Source of the DNA: JBAZYZ01 sp964366065
GTDB taxonomy: Bacteria > Patescibacteriota > Minisyncoccia > Phycocordibacterales > VMEP01
Reading direction: 5' to 3'
Length of the DNA: 12,134 nt
NCBI GenBank assembly: GCA_964366065.1
Contig: CAYISF010000017.1
Location: 1-12,134 of the forward strand
Part shown: positions 11,247-12,134 of the stretch, piece after piece
Numbering within the stretch: the stretch's first letter is position 1
Layout: each line of letters opens with the position of its first letter
Position numbers and translations under genes: made by a program
Notes under the pieces: model-generated
Told to the model about the DNA's origin: nothing
Seen by the model: only the letters and a program-made list of their open reading frames with translations
Databases searched by the model: none

Positions 11247-11474
11247 TTATCTCTTCTCTGTGCTCGCCTTTTTGGCTTTTTTCTCTTTCTTGGCGATTTT
11301 CTTGCCCGTATTCAATACCGCCTTGCCCTTGTATGTTCCGCAATTTGAGCAAACACGGTGAAGCATTTTCGGCGTGCCGCATTTATCGCAGAGAGAGAAA
11401 TTAGAACCTTTAAGCCCGTGGTGTGACCGGCGATTTGCCGTATGGGAGCGGGTATGCCGCATTCGTACTGTCAT
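11247..11474 (-). CDS. rpmF: 50S ribosomal protein L32
   Basis: Small zinc-ribbon protein of the large subunit. The 75 aa read MTVRMRHTRSHTANRRSHHG, then CDKC (29-32) and CSNC (42-45), the four zinc-binding cysteines, with PKMLHRVCSNCGTYKG matching the conserved L32 core. A lysine-rich tail of about 20 residues follows. The N-terminus is of the MRHTRxHTxNRRSHH type rather than the AVPKRKTSKSRR type common in other bacteria. It lies between rnhB and nusB; rpmF near the rnc-smc region is also common in other phyla. Its own promoter ends 10 nt before the ATG. Met5 is an alternative start. Confidence 0.95.
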   Translation of the reverse strand: MTVRMRHTRSHTANRRSHHGLKGSNFSLCDKCGTPKMLHRVCSNCGTYKGKAVLNTGKKIAKKEKKAKKASTEKR

Positions 11475-11484
11475 AATGCTTTGC

Positions 11485-11512
11485 AGTATAGAACATTTCT
11501 TGGGAAAAGCAA
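11485..11512 (-). promoter_or_regulatory. Promoter for rpmF, close to the start codon
   Basis: TTGCTT (11512-11507), 16 nt, TATACT (11490-11485) on the minus strand. The -10 ends 10 nt before the rpmF ATG, giving a UTR of a few nucleotides at most. It sits just downstream of the rnhB stop, so rpmF can be expressed independently. Confidence 0.5.
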
Positions 11513-11523
11513 GATTTTTGATT

Positions 11524-12134
11524 TTAAAGAAAACTCCGGCGGTGGATTTCGGAGGGTCCCAGTTTTTTTAGGGCGCGATAATGCGCTCTGGTGCCATAAC
11601 CTTTGTGGATTTCAAAACCGTATTTCGGAAATTTTTTGGCCAATCGCTTCATCCGCCTATCGCGGCGCACTTTGGCAATAATGGAAGCCGCGGCGATAAT
11701 TGGAACGTTGTCATCGCCGCGGATTATGGTCTTTTGATTTTTGTATTTGGGGGGAGCATACAGAGTTCCGTCTAAAAGGATTTGGCATGAATTAGGGTGC
11801 ACATTAATCCTTCTAATAGCCCGCGCAAGCGCTCGCCTAACCGCCACCACTATTCCCTTCTCATCTATTATTTTGGCGCCTGAAAACGAAACGGCGTAGT
11901 CAATCACTCCTTCATTTTTCAATTTTTTCAATCTCGCAAACCACTCTTCCCTTTGTTTTTCAGAAAACTTTTTTGAATCGCGGATGCCTTTAAAAATTTT
12001 TAGCTTTAAGTTTCCTTGCCCCGTAGCGAGCTTTGCTCTGCTACTGGGGTTAGTTTTTAGTTTGACGGCTAATGCCGCGACCGTAATTGGTCCGGCCAGC
12101 GGTCCTCTTCCGGCTTCGTCCACACCAATGAGAT
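11524..12134 (-). CDS. rnhB: Ribonuclease HII, 5' end outside window, with an in-frame palindromic insert
   Basis: Endonuclease that removes ribonucleotides and RNA primers from RNA/DNA hybrids. The visible part reads LIGVDEAGRGPLAG at the right edge, carrying the catalytic Asp-Glu pair. The GTG at 12123 is an internal valine, not the start. Further motifs are RDSKKFSEKQREEW, ILLDGTLY with the third acidic residue, GDDNVPIIAAASIIAKVRRDR with the fourth, FPKYGFEIHKGYGT and the terminal SEIHRRSFL. Between the first strand (ITVAALAV) and GIRDSKK lie about 20 extra residues, NPSSRAKLATGQ with Lys-rich flanks, encoded by the same element as in trmD. The insert falls in a surface loop before the DSKK motif, so activity is probably kept (inference). 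Confidence 0.96.
   Translation of the reverse strand, partial: LIGVDEAGRGPLAGPITVAALAVKLKTNPSSRAKLATGQGNLKLKIFKGIRDSKKFSEKQREEWFARLKKLKNEGVIDYAVSFSGAKIIDEKGIVVAVRRALARAIRRINVHPNSCQILLDGTLYAPPKYKNQKTIIRGDDNVPIIAAASIIAKVRRDRRMKRLAKKFPKYGFEIHKGYGTRAHYRALKKLGPSEIHRRSFL
12001..12063 (-). repeat. In-gene palindromic element, copy 2 (inside rnhB)
   Basis: The core 12019-12049 reads on the plus strand as CCCCGTAGCGAGC, loop TTT, then GCTC-T-G-CTAC-T-GGGG. It differs from the trmD copy only at the two paired positions (T-A there, C-G here), keeping both bulged Ts. On the minus strand AAACTAA occurs twice directly before the core and related heptads follow it. It is translated in the same frame as copy 1. 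Confidence 0.88.

Overview
The window looks like a chromosomal segment of a Candidate Phyla Radiation (Patescibacteria, probably Parcubacteria-like) bacterium. This is inferred from protein style: a KH/TrmD/S16 cluster without rimM or rplS, a short SMC, an L32 of the MRHTRSHTANRRSHH type, a NusB-Nudix fusion, and a near absence of Shine-Dalgarno sequences. Complete genes end in TAA, except trmD, which ends in TGA; TGA is therefore a stop here, which argues against the TGA=Gly code of some CPR lineages. No phage, IS, CRISPR, tRNA or rRNA was seen.

Layout, left to right: the N-terminal 796 codons of rpoB (minus, running off the left edge); a 509-nt non-coding leader and promoter region; trmD, khpA and rpsP (minus, transcribed rpsP to khpA to trmD); rnr (plus, divergent from rpsP); a 299-nt spacer with a strong promoter-to-terminator unit for a probable small RNA of about 112 nt and a nested palindrome; then smc, rnc, a nusB-Nudix fusion, rpmF and the 3' part of rnhB (all minus). 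This is a rearranged remnant of the widespread bacterial rnc-smc / rpsP-khpA-rimM-trmD-rplS-rnhB neighbourhood. Its products act in transcription (RpoB, NusB), RNA processing and decay (RNase III, RNase R, RNase HII), ribosome and tRNA maturation (S16, L32, KhpA, TrmD) and chromosome organisation (SMC).

The most unusual content is a layer of small structured repeats. (1) A palindromic element with a 31-nt core lies in-frame, in the same orientation and reading frame, inside both trmD and rnhB. Its two core differences form one compensatory base pair. A 90-bp intergenic palindrome upstream of rpoB shares the same termini. (2) rpoB and nusB carry the same leader, ending exactly at each ATG: a 13-bp stem around a 73-74 nt loop, then a second hairpin with an invariant loop and a covarying base pair. 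(3) Three intergenic spacers carry opposed arrays of degenerate heptanucleotides, and heptads also flank the in-gene element. (4) Several promoters put the -10 box only 7-10 nt before the ATG, suggesting leaderless mRNAs. All functional readings of these repeats are inference from this single window.
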